Assembly: GCA_012932295.1 (NCBI GenBank)
Contig: JAAONU010000014.1
Location: 20,912,011 to 20,976,010 of the forward strand
Source of the DNA: Cyclina sinensis
Lineage: Eukaryota > Mollusca > Bivalvia > Venerida > Veneridae
DNA length: 64,000 nucleotides
Direction of reading: 5' to 3'
The position numbers and the translations under genes were made by a program. A model generated the notes under the pieces. That model made no database searches. It had not been told where the DNA came from and saw only the letters and a list, made by a program, of their open reading frames with translations. Of the stretch, positions 63,721 through 64,000 are shown one piece after another (the first letter of the stretch is position 1; the number at the start of each line of letters is the position of its first letter).

Positions 63721-64000
63721 GATGACAAGATTATTTGAAATGACTGTTTCAGTTCAAGCAATTTCGCAACTTGATGAAATTTATGATAGGATTTTTCCCT
63801 AATTGATAAAGAGCACATTGTTTTAATAGACCACAAGTCTACATTGTATGAAAATAACACAATTTGAATACAAATGGCTCATAACTGTAAGTCTAAGCGA
63901 ATTCTTTAGTGCAGTGTGTATTCGAATAATCAAGTTTATCAACAATTTACAGGCGGATGTATTTGCTACATGTAAATTTTCTACATTTTTTATTGTAAGC

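Larger units (their letters stand above)
55696..64000. other. Non-coding AT-rich DNA with weak candidates only
   Basis: No gene recognised. Noted: a perfect 19-base inverted repeat around 57116-57134 (TTCAGTATGACATACTGAA); a remnant of a tandem-module repeat on the minus strand around 59040-59100 (TTATTGCCCTTTGTTTA, TTTTGTCCAGAC); a tRNA-like B box at 59878-59889; and a cysteine-rich frame near 63.5 kb, listed separately. Confidence 0.5.

Overview
The window looks like AT-rich, gene-poor nuclear DNA of an animal. The most likely source is a bivalve mollusc, perhaps a heterodont clam. This is inferred from repeat style: tandem modules with phrases such as CTCCGGACAA and AAAGGGCAATAACT, a tRNA-derived SINE ending in GCGTTAAACCCCAAA, and short 24-bp minisatellites. 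I did not run a database search. No complete host gene, rRNA or true tRNA gene could be recognised. Most open frames are short, lack family motifs, and lie in AT-rich or repetitive DNA.

Layout. 1-1408: non-coding, with one coding-like frame on the minus strand. 1409-2155: repeat element with short inverted ends and diverged ~140-bp internal modules. 2507-5402: a 2.9-kb array of about 120 copies of a 24-bp unit with two higher-order duplications. 5676-6740: a minus-strand gene fragment (6208-6666), a second diverged copy of its 5' end, and a T-tract that would be an A-rich tail on the minus strand. 6741-10438: nothing but low-complexity patches. 10439-14300: a 5'-truncated Ty3/gypsy LTR retrotransposon on the minus strand, with a long uninterrupted frame (two zinc knuckles, protease, reverse transcriptase, RNase H, integrase), an untranslated stretch and a candidate 161-bp 3' LTR. 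Gag and the 5' LTR were not found. 14304-20160: mostly unexplained AT-rich DNA.

20160-35420: an old, diverged tandem segmental duplication. Blocks at about 20.2-29.0 kb reappear in the same order at about 30.2-35.4 kb. The first copy carries extra DNA, including a ~155-bp-unit tandem array (22052-22950) that was split by a SINE with an 11-bp target-site duplication, and about 3.4 kb between 23.5 and 27.2 kb. 36.1-37 kb: microsatellites. 42.2-43.2 kb: a 71-bp-arm foldback and, next to it, a MITE-like element with ~40-bp inverted ends. 44.2-44.5 kb: a 136-bp tandem duplication. 47.87-48.51 kb: short direct and inverted repeats. 54.79-55.70 kb: a second repeat element with the same style of ends as the one at 1.4 kb but a different ~146-bp core. 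55.7-64 kb: no recognised gene.

The pol frame is the only protein-coding content identified with confidence. The rest is repeat biology. Several short frames with nearby splice-like signals are listed only as weak exon candidates. I found no convincing new multi-gene system. The most interesting structures are the 24-bp array with its open octapeptide frame, the ancient tandem duplication, and the pair of elements sharing ends but not cores.
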